From positions 1-64,000 of the forward strand of contig CAYXMQ010000011.1 in assembly GCA_964466195.1 (NCBI GenBank): DNA of 64,000 nucleotides, read 5' to 3'. Source of the DNA: PFJX01 sp964466195. Its GTDB lineage: Bacteria > Pseudomonadota > Gammaproteobacteria > Burkholderiales > Thiobacillaceae. Each line of letters opens with the position of its first letter. Position 1 is the first letter of the stretch. The notes beneath the pieces are model-generated. The model was not told the DNA's origin. It made no database searches and saw only the letters and a program-made list of their open reading frames with translations. This document shows positions 54,238 through 64,000 of this stretch, one piece after another. The position numbers were made by a program, and so were the translations under genes.

Positions 54238-54516
54238 TTACGCAGCGATCGCGGTTTCCGCAACAGGTACCACGCTGACTGTACGGCGCTTGTGCGGGCC
54301 TTTGACTGCAAACTGAACGACGCCATCCTTCAACGCGAACAACGTGTAGTCCTTGCCGACGCCGACGTTCGGGCCGGGATGGAACTGGGTGCCGCGCTGG
54401 CGCACCAGAATGTTGCCGGCGGGAACGAACTGGCCGCCGTAACGCTTGACGCCGAGGCGCTTTGATTCTGAGTCGCGGCCGTTGCGTGAACTGCCGCCTG
54501 CTTTCTTGTGTGCCAT
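54238..54516 (-). CDS. rpmA: 50S ribosomal protein L27
   Basis: This 92-residue protein starts MAHKKAGGSSRNGRDSESKR, the classic L27 start, with GVKRYGGQFVPAGNI. It sits near the peptidyl transferase centre. It follows rplU by 16 bases and is followed by the terminator. Confidence 0.97.
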   Translation of the reverse strand: MAHKKAGGSSRNGRDSESKRLGVKRYGGQFVPAGNILVRQRGTQFHPGPNVGVGKDYTLFALKDGVVQFAVKGPHKRRTVSVVPVAETAIAA

Positions 54517-54532
54517 TTTTTATCCGCCTCTA

Positions 54533-54847
54533 TCAAGCAACGGAAATGCCGTCGATGCGGATTTCCGTGTAGTTCTGACGATGCCCTTGGGTTTTGCGAT
54601 AGTGCTTGCGACGACGCATCTTGAAAATCATCACCTTTTCGCCACGACCATGTGACAGCACGGTGCAACGCACCGAAGCGCCAGCAAGCATCGGCGCACC
54701 GATCTTGATGTCGGCGCCGTCAGCCACCATGAGCACATCCTTGATTTCTACCTCACCGCCAACATCAACGGGTAAGGTCTCTACTTTGAGTTTGCCGCCT
54801 GCGGCAACTTTGTACTGCTTGCCACCGGTCTTGATCACCGCGTACAT
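54533..54847 (-). CDS. rplU: 50S ribosomal protein L21
   Basis: This 104-residue protein starts MYAVIKTGGKQYKVAAGGKL, with KMRRRKHYRKTQGHRQNYTE near the end. ATG 54847 is the family start; a longer frame upstream is an artefact. It binds 23S rRNA. Its promoter lies about 40-70 bases upstream (54886-54914). Confidence 0.97.
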   Translation of the reverse strand: MYAVIKTGGKQYKVAAGGKLKVETLPVDVGGEVEIKDVLMVADGADIKIGAPMLAGASVRCTVLSHGRGEKVMIFKMRRRKHYRKTQGHRQNYTEIRIDGISVA

Positions 54848-54885
54848 GCCTGTCTCCAAAACTGGGTCGATCCGGAAAACGCAGC

Positions 54886-54914
54886 ACTCTATCGGAATCT
54901 CCCCCCCATTGCAA
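54886..54914 (-). promoter_or_regulatory. Candidate sigma-70 promoter of rplU-rpmA
   Basis: On the minus strand TTGCAA (54909-54914) and TAGAGT (54886-54891) are 17 bases apart. The -10 is weak (four of six), but position and spacing fit a promoter for the L21-L27 operon, in the 105-base gap after the FixH-like gene. Confidence 0.45.
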
Positions 54915-54952
54915 ATCATATCGTCCCTTGCCGCCTTTTGGCGGCTGCGCAC

Positions 54953-55729
54953 CTACTCGCGGCCGAGTGCGCGCTCGAACGCGATGCGCCCGCCGGCATG
55001 CTGCAGCGTGATCACGGCCAGCCATTCACCGCCGGCAGGCAGCTTGATCCGCGTGCGATAGCTGCCGTCATCGGCGGCCGGCAAACTGAACACCGTTTGC
55101 GCAGGCTGTCCCGGCCGACCGAGTTCCAGGCCGACCTGGGCCAGCGTGACCGGACGCGCCTGTTTGTCACTGACCAATACTTGCACTTCGCCGGGCTGGC
55201 CCGGGTGCAGCGCATCCAGTCCGCGCACTTCGAGTTGCCAACCCAGCTTGGCCAGTTTGCTCTCCATATTGCGATGCTGAGCAATGGTCTTGCTGGCCTC
55301 TTCGCCATGCGCAACCACGCCCGCAAAACCGGTGTGCACGGTTTTCCCCTGCAGATTGGGCAACAGCCATTGCGCTATGGAAGGCGGCACACCCTTGCCC
55401 GCGATATAGACAAACCCGCCGAGGATGACCGACAAGGTCACAAAGAAGGCGATCAACAATTTCGGCGCCCAATGCAGCCTGACCGTTGAACCGCCCTTGT
55501 TGCCGCCGATCTGAAACAGCAGCAGCGCGACGGTGGGAAAGGCGACGATGTGCATGGTCAGCACATCCAACCCCGGCCAGTTCGCAACCGCATACGCCAT
55601 GTAGGCGAAACTGGGCAAGGCTGCCGCAATGACCGCAGACCAGAAATGGGGCAATTTGCTGATGCGCGCCGCAGCAAACACGATGGCGGTCAGCAACATG
55701 CCGCCGAATATCGAAACAAACAGATTCAT
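54953..55729 (-). CDS. FixH-like membrane protein with extra N-terminal membrane domain
   Basis: This 258-residue protein has about three helices in residues 1-80 and a fourth at about 95-117 (LLIAFFVTLSVILGGFVYIAGKG). A periplasmic domain of about 130 residues then matches FixH/CcoH in pattern (MESKLAKLGWQLEVRG, GQPGEVQVLVSDKQARPV, GEWLAVITL). FixH helps cbb3 oxidase assembly. Typical FixH proteins have only one helix before the soluble part, so the extra helices are unusual. It lies 11 bases after ccoG. Confidence 0.65.
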   Translation of the reverse strand: MNLFVSIFGGMLLTAIVFAAARISKLPHFWSAVIAAALPSFAYMAYAVANWPGLDVLTMHIVAFPTVALLLFQIGGNKGGSTVRLHWAPKLLIAFFVTLSVILGGFVYIAGKGVPPSIAQWLLPNLQGKTVHTGFAGVVAHGEEASKTIAQHRNMESKLAKLGWQLEVRGLDALHPGQPGEVQVLVSDKQARPVTLAQVGLELGRPGQPAQTVFSLPAADDGSYRTRIKLPAGGEWLAVITLQHAGGRIAFERALGRE

Positions 55730-55740
55730 CGCGACCTCGT

Positions 55741-57189
55741 TTAGTGGTTGGTGAAGAAATGCACAGGGACAACCACCGTTTCCCCCGAGCCGCTACGGAT
55801 CAGGAAATCGAAATCATGGACTTGCCGCGCTCGCACCGGATCCAGCATGACGCTGGCTTGCAGAATCACGCTCTTGCCGTTGCGGATGCTGACCTGATTG
55901 AAATTGCCCAATTCCAGCGCCCCCTCGGGCAAACCGCGCGCAGCGATGCTGTAGCGCTCTTCCTTGCCCGAGATATTGGTCAGACGAATCTGATAACGAT
56001 TGCGTATCGTGCCGTCAGACAAGGTTACAAACAGCGGCTGCCGAATTTGCTGGATGCTGTGTTCAAAGCTGTGGCGATGGCCCATGTCGTAAACGAGATA
56101 AGCGGTCATCAGCACCAAAGACAGGCCATAGCCCAGCACCTTGAGGCTCTTCCAATGCAGTTTCACCGGACCCGGCACCGGCTGGCTCAGATTGACTTCG
56201 GAATCGTAACGAATCAGGCCGCGCGGCCACGCCATCTTGTCCATGATCGTGTTGCAGGCGTCGATACAAAGCCCGCAGGAGATGCACTTGTATTGCAAGC
56301 CATCACGGATATCGATGCCGACCGGACAGACCTGGACACACAGCTTGCAGTCGACGCAATCGCCATGACCCTGCGCGTTTCGTTCCGGCTGGGTGCGCAA
56401 GCCGCTGCGCGCGGAAACCCGGCCGCTCTGGCCTTCACCGCGCGCCCTGTCGTAATGCACCGCCAGCGTTTCGGCTTCGTACATGACGCTCTGGAAGCGG
56501 CCATACGGGCAAATGAAGGTGCAGACATGCTCGCGCAGGACGCCGGCCGCCAGATAGGTGGAGACAGACAGGGTCAATGTGGTGATGTAGGCCGCCGCCG
56601 CCGCCTCGCCCTTGAAAAAGGCGAGCAGCATTTCCGGCGCATGCGAGAAATAAAGAACGAAGGTGAACGCCGTCCAAAACGACAGCAGTATCCACAGCAA
56701 ACGGGTCGCGCCCACCTTGAGCAGCTTTTCACGCTCGCTCCAGGGGGCTCGGTTCAATCGCAGGCGGTTCGGCCGCTCGCCCTGAATGATGTGTTCAAGC
56801 CAGATGAACGCATCGGTCCACAAGGTCTGAAAACAGAAATAACCGCAAAAAGCCCGTCCGACCAGCGCCGTCGCAAAAAACAGCAGAACCGCGGCCATGA
56901 ACAACAGTATCGCCAGCCAGAAAATATCCTGGGGAAATACGGTCAGGTCGAAGATGAAATAGCGTCGCCCTGGAATATCGAACATGACCGCCTGCGAAGG
57001 CGCGTCTGTGCGCGACCAGGGCAGCCAGGGCAGCAGGAAGTAGACCGCAAAGCCCAACCAGAGAACGGCGGACTTGAAACGACGGAATGGACCTTTTACC
57101 GAGCGCGGAACGATAGGGCTGCGCTTGAAATAGAGTTCGTTGCCAAGGTCTTGTTTGTCCACCCGTTCACCTGCAAAACTGGCCGGCAA
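55741..57189 (-). CDS. ccoG: cbb3 oxidase accessory protein CcoG (RdxA/FixG)
   Basis: This 482-residue membrane iron-sulfur protein has five or so helices, ferredoxin motifs (CVDCKLCVQVCPVG, CISCGLCIDAC) and a C-terminal Ig-like periplasmic domain. It is a cupric reductase for copper delivery to the oxidase. It lies downstream of a terminator following ccoP, so it may be expressed at a lower level or from its own promoter. Confidence 0.93.
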   Translation of the reverse strand: MPASFAGERVDKQDLGNELYFKRSPIVPRSVKGPFRRFKSAVLWLGFAVYFLLPWLPWSRTDAPSQAVMFDIPGRRYFIFDLTVFPQDIFWLAILLFMAAVLLFFATALVGRAFCGYFCFQTLWTDAFIWLEHIIQGERPNRLRLNRAPWSEREKLLKVGATRLLWILLSFWTAFTFVLYFSHAPEMLLAFFKGEAAAAAYITTLTLSVSTYLAAGVLREHVCTFICPYGRFQSVMYEAETLAVHYDRARGEGQSGRVSARSGLRTQPERNAQGHGDCVDCKLCVQVCPVGIDIRDGLQYKCISCGLCIDACNTIMDKMAWPRGLIRYDSEVNLSQPVPGPVKLHWKSLKVLGYGLSLVLMTAYLVYDMGHRHSFEHSIQQIRQPLFVTLSDGTIRNRYQIRLTNISGKEERYSIAARGLPEGALELGNFNQVSIRNGKSVILQASVMLDPVRARQVHDFDFLIRSGSGETVVVPVHFFTNH

Positions 57190-57219
57190 AGCGGGTGTCG
57201 ATAGTCACCTTGCCAGCAA

Positions 57220-57250
57220 ACCAAAAAGAAAAACCCCGGCGCGCCGGGGT
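57220..57250 (-). terminator. Intrinsic terminator after ccoNOQP
   Basis: On the minus strand the perfect stem ACCCCGGC/GCCGGGGT (57233-57250) is followed by TTTTTCTTTTTGG. It lies 78 bases after the ccoP stop and only 31 bases before the ccoG start, so it can act as terminator or attenuator between the oxidase and its assembly genes. Confidence 0.85.
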
Positions 57251-57327
57251 CATCCCCAACCGAGTTGGAGGAACTACGACTAAGCGAAGCGGCAGCAGTT
57301 CAGGCTAGCGGCCCCGATCGGAGCGTT

Positions 57328-58257
57328 TTATTTGCCGCCGCCCAGTTCATGCACATAAACCGTCAGCAACTTGATCTGCTCGGCATTCAAGCGTCCCTTC
57401 CAGGCCGGCATGACGCCCTTGTCCAGGCCGCTGGTGATGACTTTCCTGATCGCGCCGATTTTCGCCGCATCGTCAGGTAGCCCCGGCACATCGGCCCAGA
57501 GCCAAACCTTGTCGGTCAAATTGGCCGAACCGAACACCGTGCGGCCCTTGGCATTGTCGCCATGGCAATAGAAGCAAGCGGCTGTCTGTGAATGGAACAA
57601 TTCCTTGCCCTTGGCCGTTTTGGCCGCATCCGCCTTGCCGCCGGACAGCGAGAACACATAGTTTGCCAACGCGTCGATCTGGGCCGGATCAAGCGCTTCG
57701 CCAAACGGCGGCATATAACCATGGCGGCCCCCGGTCAGCGTTTCGTTGATCTTTTCGTAGCTGCCGCCGTACAACCAATCGTCATCCGTCAGGTTCGGGA
57801 AGAAGCCCACTTTCCCCTGCCCGCCGGATTGATGGCAACCCGCGCAATTGTCTGAAAAAACCGCTTTGCCGGCGGACAGAATGAAACTGCTCAATTCCGG
57901 GTCCTTGGCAATCTGCTCATAAGGCAGGCCAGCGATCTTGTCGTAGTATGGCTTCTGCGCAACCACCGCTTCCTGGGATTCTTTCAGGAGTTTGGCGCGG
58001 GTGTTCCAGTGCCACGATTCTTTCTGGCCTTCGGCATTGACGTAGGTGATCGTGTTCAAGCCGGGCAGGAAGCCCTTGCCGACCGGCCAGGAGGGATAAA
58101 CGATCCAGTAGACCAGGGCGAAAACCATCGTTGCGTAGAACGTATAGGTCCACCATACCGGCAACGGATTGTTCAATTCCTGAAGATCGCCATCCCAAAC
58201 ATGGCCGGTTGTTTGCACGCCTTTCGATTGCGCTTGGCTTTGAGTGTTGTCAGCCAT
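57328..58257 (-). CDS. ccoP: cbb3 oxidase subunit CcoP (diheme cytochrome c)
   Basis: This 309-residue subunit has one membrane helix (about 35-55), an N-terminal linker, and two heme c motifs, CAGCH and CFYCH. It feeds electrons to CcoO/CcoN. It overlaps ccoQ by 8 bases. Length and motifs are normal. Confidence 0.95.
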   Translation of the reverse strand: MADNTQSQAQSKGVQTTGHVWDGDLQELNNPLPVWWTYTFYATMVFALVYWIVYPSWPVGKGFLPGLNTITYVNAEGQKESWHWNTRAKLLKESQEAVVAQKPYYDKIAGLPYEQIAKDPELSSFILSAGKAVFSDNCAGCHQSGGQGKVGFFPNLTDDDWLYGGSYEKINETLTGGRHGYMPPFGEALDPAQIDALANYVFSLSGGKADAAKTAKGKELFHSQTAACFYCHGDNAKGRTVFGSANLTDKVWLWADVPGLPDDAAKIGAIRKVITSGLDKGVMPAWKGRLNAEQIKLLTVYVHELGGGK

Positions 58258-58432
58258 TGGACTTGTCCTTCACTTCGTCTTCATCGTCAAGAAACGGGAT
58301 GTTCTTGTGCTCTTCCAACTTTTCACTCCGCTTCCTGCTGCCGTACACCCAAAGCACTATCAGGCAAAAGGTGACAAAAAAGATCAGCAGGCCCAGCGGC
58401 TTGGTATTTTCAGGGTGCGAAAACCATTCCAT
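58250..58432 (-). CDS. ccoQ: cbb3 oxidase small subunit CcoQ
   Basis: This 60-residue protein has a single helix (about 14-31, LLIFFVTFCLIVLWVYGS) and an acidic tail. It stabilises the cbb3 complex in other bacteria. It overlaps ccoO by one base and ccoP by 8, in the standard N-O-Q-P order. Confidence 0.92.
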   Translation of the reverse strand: MEWFSHPENTKPLGLLIFFVTFCLIVLWVYGSRKRSEKLEEHKNIPFLDDEDEVKDKSNG

Positions 58433-59178
58433 CAGCGGAACTTCACCAGATCTTCTGGTTTGATCTTGCTGAAGTCGACCATGGTGCCCAGCACTTGCAG
58501 GTAGGCGACCACCGCGTCCATCTCGGAAACACTCGAACGGTCGCCGTCAAAATTGCCTTCCTGCGCCTGCGCCACCAGATTCTTCAGTGCATCCGGAATA
58601 TGCAGCGTCTTCGCCACCGCTTCGCCGAACTGCTTGACGTTGCGCTGGTATTCCTCATCGTTAGCGGAGTAAGGCACGCCGGTCATGCGCAGGGCGCGCA
58701 GGCGATCGCCGACATCGGAGACGTCCAGCTTGTTTTCCTGCAGCCACTGGTAGTTCGGCATCACCGACTCCGGCACCACTGACTTGGGTTTGATCAAGTG
58801 CTGTACGTGCCATTCATTGGAATACTTACCGCCGACCCGGGCCAGATCGGGTCCGGTACGCTTGGAACCCCACTGGAACGGATGGTCGTATTTGGATTCG
58901 GCTGCAAGGGAATAGTGGCCGTAACGCAACTGCTCATCGCGGAACGGGCGAATCATCTGCGAATGGCAGGTGTAACAGCCTTCGCGGATGTAGATATCGC
59001 GCCCGCGCGATTCCAGCGGCGTGTAGGGACGCACGCCATCCACCTTCTCCATGGTGTCCTTCAGGAAAAATAAGGGCGCGATCTCCACCAGACCGCCGAC
59101 ACTGACCGCCAGCATGGTCAACACCAGCAGCAAACCGGCGTTGGTTTCGATTTTCTCGTGTTTGAAATTCTTGAACAT
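58432..59178 (-). CDS. ccoO: cbb3 oxidase subunit CcoO (monoheme cytochrome c)
   Basis: This 248-residue subunit has an N-terminal helix (about 16-35) and heme c motif CYTCH (EGCYTCHSQMIRPF). ATG 59178 (MFKNFKHEKIE) is the family start; an upstream extension overlaps ccoN and is rejected. It passes electrons from CcoP to CcoN. Confidence 0.95.
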   Translation of the reverse strand: MFKNFKHEKIETNAGLLLVLTMLAVSVGGLVEIAPLFFLKDTMEKVDGVRPYTPLESRGRDIYIREGCYTCHSQMIRPFRDEQLRYGHYSLAAESKYDHPFQWGSKRTGPDLARVGGKYSNEWHVQHLIKPKSVVPESVMPNYQWLQENKLDVSDVGDRLRALRMTGVPYSANDEEYQRNVKQFGEAVAKTLHIPDALKNLVAQAQEGNFDGDRSSVSEMDAVVAYLQVLGTMVDFSKIKPEDLVKFR

Positions 59179-59197
59179 AGCCTGATCTCTTTTTGTC

Positions 59198-60646
<1,449 letters not shown>

Positions 60647-60769
60647 AAAGCCTCCTAAGTTACCGCCGCTCCGGAAATATGCCGGGGGTTGATTCAGTGC
60701 CGAAAGCCGGCGAAAAAGACGCGGGAGTATAGTGTGCCGCACCCCTCTCCCGCAAGATTGCGCGGCACA

Positions 60770-61363
60770 TCAGGCCGCTTTCAACAACACGGAAAGATCA
60801 TGCGCAATATCTGCCGGCGGCGTGGCAAATGGTAAATAAAGGCGCATACGCCCTTCCGTATCCAATACATAACTGCCGGCCGAGTGGTCGATCAAATAGT
60901 CGCTCGCCCCGGGCTCCACATGCGTGCGGTAGACGATCCTGAACTCGCGCGCGGCCAGCGCCACTTGTTCGGGCGTACCATGCAAACCCAGATAATCCGG
61001 GTGAAAGTAAGGCACGTAGGCTTTCAGGATTTCCGGCGTATCGCGCTCCGGATCAACCGAAACGAACAACACCTGCACCCTGGCCGCGTCTTCCGGGCGC
61101 ATCAACTTCATGGCCTGCGCCATGTCGGACAGCGTCGTCGGACAGACATCCGGGCAATGGGTATAGCCGAAGAACACCACCACCAGCTTGCCCTTGAACG
61201 ACGCCAAGGTCACGGCGCGGCCGTTGTGGTCGGTCAGCGCCAAGCTGCGGCCGAACTGCGCGCCGGAAATATCGCTGCCCTTGTTGTAGACCGGCGCCGG
61301 CTTCTCGCCGCACCCCGCCAGCAGCAAGGCCAGCCATAGGACGAACAGGCCACGCATAACCAC
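60770..61363 (-). CDS. Copper chaperone Sco1/SenC lipoprotein
   Basis: This 197-residue lipoprotein (LAGC lipobox, Cys near residue 18) has a thioredoxin fold. The copper ligands are CPDVC (YTHCPDVCPTT) and a later His (YLIDHSAG). It delivers copper to oxidases. It lies 3 bases after the Rrf2 regulator gene and 123 bases before ccoN. An ATG two codons downstream (61357) is an alternative start. Confidence 0.93.
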   Translation of the reverse strand: MVMRGLFVLWLALLLAGCGEKPAPVYNKGSDISGAQFGRSLALTDHNGRAVTLASFKGKLVVVFFGYTHCPDVCPTTLSDMAQAMKLMRPEDAARVQVLFVSVDPERDTPEILKAYVPYFHPDYLGLHGTPEQVALAAREFRIVYRTHVEPGASDYLIDHSAGSYVLDTEGRMRLYLPFATPPADIAHDLSVLLKAA

Positions 61364-61366
61364 GAA

Positions 61367-61825
61367 TCAGACCGCGGGGAAGGCGGCAGCCGGCAGATCG
61401 GCGAGGCGATATTTGCCGGTCAATACCGCCTTGCCCAGTTCTTCCAGGTTCATTTCATTGAGCAACGCCAGAATCTTCTTCTTGACCGGAATCCATTTGA
61501 AATGCAGCGGGCAGGCGGTCGCGTCGGAACACTCCTTCAAGCCCAGAATGCAGCTCTTGGTGAAGTCCGGCCCCTCGGTCAGCAGCAGAATCTGCATCAA
61601 TGTCGTCTGGTGCATGCCTTCGCGCAGGCAAAAACCGCCCAGGCGGCCGCGAAAGGAATCGAGCAAGCCGTGCTTGCACAGGTTTTGCAGAATCTTGGCC
61701 AAGTAGGCCGCCGGCACATTCAGCCGACCCGCGATATCACGGTTAAGCACAGGCTCGCCAGCCGGTTGAGTGGCGATGTAAATCAAAGCCTGAACGGCAT
61801 ATTGGCTGGTGCGGGACAAGACCAT
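61367..61825 (-). CDS. Rrf2-family iron-sulfur regulator
   Basis: This 152-residue regulator has an N-terminal winged helix (LSRTSQYAVQALIYIA, NVPAAYLAKILQNLCKHGLLDS) and a three-Cys cluster-binding loop (KSCILGLKECSDATAC), plus one Cys in the helix region. The loop indicates a redox-, NO- or iron-responsive cluster. It is co-directional with sco and the oxidase operon, so it likely controls them. The upstream gap holds the palindrome ACTCGAGT just before the start, a possible operator. Confidence 0.88.
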   Translation of the reverse strand: MVLSRTSQYAVQALIYIATQPAGEPVLNRDIAGRLNVPAAYLAKILQNLCKHGLLDSFRGRLGGFCLREGMHQTTLMQILLLTEGPDFTKSCILGLKECSDATACPLHFKWIPVKKKILALLNEMNLEELGKAVLTGKYRLADLPAAAFPAV

Positions 61826-61993
61826 ATCTCACTCCACTCGAGTTCTATGTCTTAAATAAACGCCGCAATATTCGCACAAAAAACGAGAGATTCGGACAAG
61901 TAGGTAGCAAATCGATGCGGGAAAAATCATTTCAAGCCTCGGCAACACGGCGTTCCCACCGCCCCGAAGCCGCCGCCAGACGGCAGGCTTCGC

Positions 61994-62686
61994 TCAGGAC
62001 AACAGGCCGGATAATTTCTTAGGGGCAATCAATGAGGCCATGGCGCGTGCATCGGGCTGCGGCACATGCGGCAGTTCGGCCAGCAGCGGGCAGCCCAAGC
62101 GCGATCGCAACGCAGCCAGATTCTCTTCATAGGCGGCCATGTCGGGATCGATCCGGTTCGCCACCCAGCCGGCCAGACGCAGCCCGCGCGCAGTGATCGC
62201 TTCGGCCGTCAACAGCGCGTGATTCAGACAGCCCAGACGCATGCCGACCACCAATATCATTGGCAAAGCCAGATGTTGAGCCAGATCGGCGCTGTCGCGC
62301 GTCGCCGTCAACGGCACTCTGAAGCCGCCGGCGCCTTCGACCACCACCACATCGGCCAGCGCCGCCAGCTGCGCATAAGCGTCGACGATGCGCGGCAATT
62401 CGATCGACACGCCTTGAATCTCCGCGGCGATGTGCGGCGCCAACGGCCGGCGCAATAAATAAGGATTCACCCAGGCCGCGTTTGCCGCCACATTCGATGC
62501 CGCCTGCAACTGCAGCACGTCCTCGTTGCACCAGACGCCGTCGATCAGGTCGGCGCCGGCCGCCACCGGTTTCATGCCCACCGCGCGATAGCCCAAAGCG
62601 GCGAAGGCATGCAGCAGGGCCGCGCTCGCCAGCGACTTGCCGACGCCGGTATCGGTGCCGGTGACAAAAAAACCCTGCGCGCTCAT
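61994..62686 (-). CDS. bioD: Dethiobiotin synthetase
   Basis: This 230-residue enzyme inserts the ureido carbon of biotin. P-loop GTDTGVGKS is at residues 10-18, with MKPVAAGAD and VVVEGAGGFRVPL. It overlaps bioC by 4 bases. The 168-base gap to rrf2 begins with a hairpin (61967-61991) that may end the bio transcript, but it lacks a T-run. Confidence 0.95.
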   Translation of the reverse strand: MSAQGFFVTGTDTGVGKSLASAALLHAFAALGYRAVGMKPVAAGADLIDGVWCNEDVLQLQAASNVAANAAWVNPYLLRRPLAPHIAAEIQGVSIELPRIVDAYAQLAALADVVVVEGAGGFRVPLTATRDSADLAQHLALPMILVVGMRLGCLNHALLTAEAITARGLRLAGWVANRIDPDMAAYEENLAALRSRLGCPLLAELPHVPQPDARAMASLIAPKKLSGLLS

Positions 62687-63588
62687 CGCTCCGGCCTGCT
62701 TTTCCGAAACTCGATGATCTGACGCCCGTCGTCGAGTTTCTGCGCGCCTTCGGCCCAGGCATGGCCATACACCACTTCGTAGCTGGCCGGCAGGCGGTTG
62801 TCCCGGCGCAAGGCTTCATAGTTTTGCTGCAACTGCCGCCAGACCGATTTCCCCATCAAGCCGGCGCGACGTCCTTCCAACACGGTATGCGCGCCGATCT
62901 GTTTGAGGTCACGCAGCAGGCCGGCGAGATCAGGATAGGTCAGCGTGATCTGCTCCATTTCCATGACCGGATTGCTGAAACCGGCATGCACCAGCGCATC
63001 ACCGACGTCGTGCATATCGATGAAGCGGTTGACATGCTGATAACCATCCAGCTCGGACGAAGCCACACGCAACTCCTTCAGCGTATCCGGCCCGAAACTG
63101 GCGAAGATCAGCAGTCCGCCCGGCCGCAGAACGCGTCGCAACTCCTTGAAACTGGCCTGCAAACCCGCCACCCCGCCGCCGATCCATTGCAGGGCCAGAC
63201 TGGACCAGATCATGTCGAAGCTGGCGCGCGCCAGCGGCAGCTGTTCGATGTCGCCGCAAAGGGCCTGGAAATGCGGCACGTTCGGCATCAGGCGAACGCG
63301 CAATTTCTCCCAGACGCTGCCGCGCTGCCGCGCCAAAGCCTGATGCAACATCGCCTGCGCCAGATCAAGGCCGAGCACATCCGCACGCGGGTAACGCGTC
63401 CGCAACAGGCTGCTGCCGAAGCCGGTGCCGCAACCGGCGTCGAGTATGCGTTGCGGTTCAAACTTGACGCCATCGAGATGCTCATCGAGACGCCGCGCCA
63501 CCTCCTGTTGCAGAAAGGCAGCGGCGTCGTAATGCGCTGCGGCCCGCTCGAACGAGCAACGAATGGCGCGCTTCACGGCTTCACTCAT
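62683..63588 (-). CDS. bioC: Malonyl-ACP O-methyltransferase
   Basis: This 301-residue SAM methyltransferase has motif I ILDAGCGTGFGS and a FDMIWSSLALQWIG segment. It methylates malonyl-ACP to prime pimeloyl synthesis. It overlaps bioH by 8 bases and bioD by 4. Confidence 0.93.
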   Translation of the reverse strand: MSEAVKRAIRCSFERAAAHYDAAAFLQQEVARRLDEHLDGVKFEPQRILDAGCGTGFGSSLLRTRYPRADVLGLDLAQAMLHQALARQRGSVWEKLRVRLMPNVPHFQALCGDIEQLPLARASFDMIWSSLALQWIGGGVAGLQASFKELRRVLRPGGLLIFASFGPDTLKELRVASSELDGYQHVNRFIDMHDVGDALVHAGFSNPVMEMEQITLTYPDLAGLLRDLKQIGAHTVLEGRRAGLMGKSVWRQLQQNYEALRRDNRLPASYEVVYGHAWAEGAQKLDDGRQIIEFRKSRPER

Positions 63589-64000
63589 AGAAAAATGTCC
63601 TCAACTCAGCCGCAAACCAGTCCGGATGCGACAGGAACGGCGCGTGTGCGGCGCGCTCGTGCATCGCCAGACGCGCATTCGGCAAATGTTCAGCCAGCCA
63701 GCGTCCGGCATCCGGCGGGCACAGCATGTCGTAGGCGCCGTGCACGACCAAGGTCGGACAACGCAATTGCGGCAACACAGCCCGCAAATCCACCGTACGC
63801 AACAACTCCAGACCGGCGGCCAGCGTGGCGGCATTGACCGCGACGGGCATGCCGTCACGTTGCATCACGCTGCTGCGCAGCCGCTCGATCACCGCCCGCG
63901 CCTGTTCGCCGCCGCGCGCCTGCAGGGAAAGAAAACGCAGCAAGGTCGCCGGGTAGTCTTGGCGCAACGCGCGCGCGAATTCCGCCAGCGCCTCGGGTGA
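63581..64000 (-). CDS. bioH: Pimeloyl-ACP methyl ester esterase, C-terminal part (cut by window edge)
   Basis: About 139 C-terminal residues of an alpha/beta hydrolase are present. The frame is open to base 64000, so the start and the nucleophile Ser lie outside. The catalytic Asp (VVHGAYDMLCPP) and His (ERAAHAPFLSHP) are visible. Adjacent bioC and bioD make BioH the best assignment. It removes the methyl ester after pimeloyl-ACP is complete. Confidence 0.88.
   Translation of the reverse strand, partial: SPEALAEFARALRQDYPATLLRFLSLQARGGEQARAVIERLRSSVMQRDGMPVAVNAATLAAGLELLRTVDLRAVLPQLRCPTLVVHGAYDMLCPPDAGRWLAEHLPNARLAMHERAAHAPFLSHPDWFAAELRTFFYE

Noticed and set aside
61967..61991. Intrinsic terminator after bioD
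   Set aside because: A GAAGCC/GGCTTC hairpin exists, but no T-run follows on the minus strand, so it is not listed as a terminator.

Overview
The window is GC-rich, gene-dense chromosomal DNA that looks betaproteobacterial. Support comes from neighbourhoods typical of that class: ribF-ileS-lspA-fkpB-ispH, rplU-rpmA-obgE-proB, rpsT beside murJ, a bioH-bioC-bioD run, and DUF3579 and DUF3025 proteins. An Isp-type [NiFe] hydrogenase, a cbb3 oxidase and FNR-like DNA suggest a facultative, possibly lithotrophic organism related to Nitrosomonadales or Rhodocyclales. The taxonomic placement is inference; no rRNA or tRNA gene is visible.

Layout. 1-400 holds only a hairpin repeat and a decayed copy of the end of a V/A-ATPase subunit D gene. 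401-10225 (minus strand) carries a cupin gene, a secreted protein gene and a complete nine-gene V/A-type ATPase operon (G/H-C-I-K-F-E-A-B-D in transcription order). 10418-16638 (minus) is a hydrogenase operon: maturation protease, HupH-like factor, small subunit, Isp1, Isp2, an unknown 148-residue protein and the large subunit, with hypC divergent. 17093-23801 holds mixed housekeeping and signalling genes: a degenerate HD-GYP protein, a CnoX-like thioredoxin-TPR protein, inorganic pyrophosphatase, S20 and MurJ.

23865-45932 (plus) is the most unusual region. A CHASE-PAS-GGDEF-EAL-CZB protein and a bacteriohemerythrin precede a dense run of 15 genes: histidine kinase, response regulator, a second GGDEF-EAL protein, and an MSHA-like type IV pilus set. 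The pilus set has an MshE-like ATPase carrying an N-terminal STAS-like domain, MshG, four pilin-like proteins, a 924-residue pilin-anchored multidomain protein, an HDOD protein, PilM/N/O/P-like proteins and a secretin. The tight spacing and the MshEN motif in the ATPase suggest that the signalling proteins and c-di-GMP control this pilus.

46069-51887 (plus) has ribF, ileS, lspA, fkpB and ispH. 51900-54847 (minus) has proB, obgE, rpmA and rplU, with a clear terminator after rpmA. 54953-61825 (minus) is a cbb3 oxidase region: an Rrf2 regulator and Sco protein, then ccoNOQP, a terminator, ccoG and a FixH-like gene. 61994-64000 (minus) is bioD, bioC and a bioH cut by the window edge.
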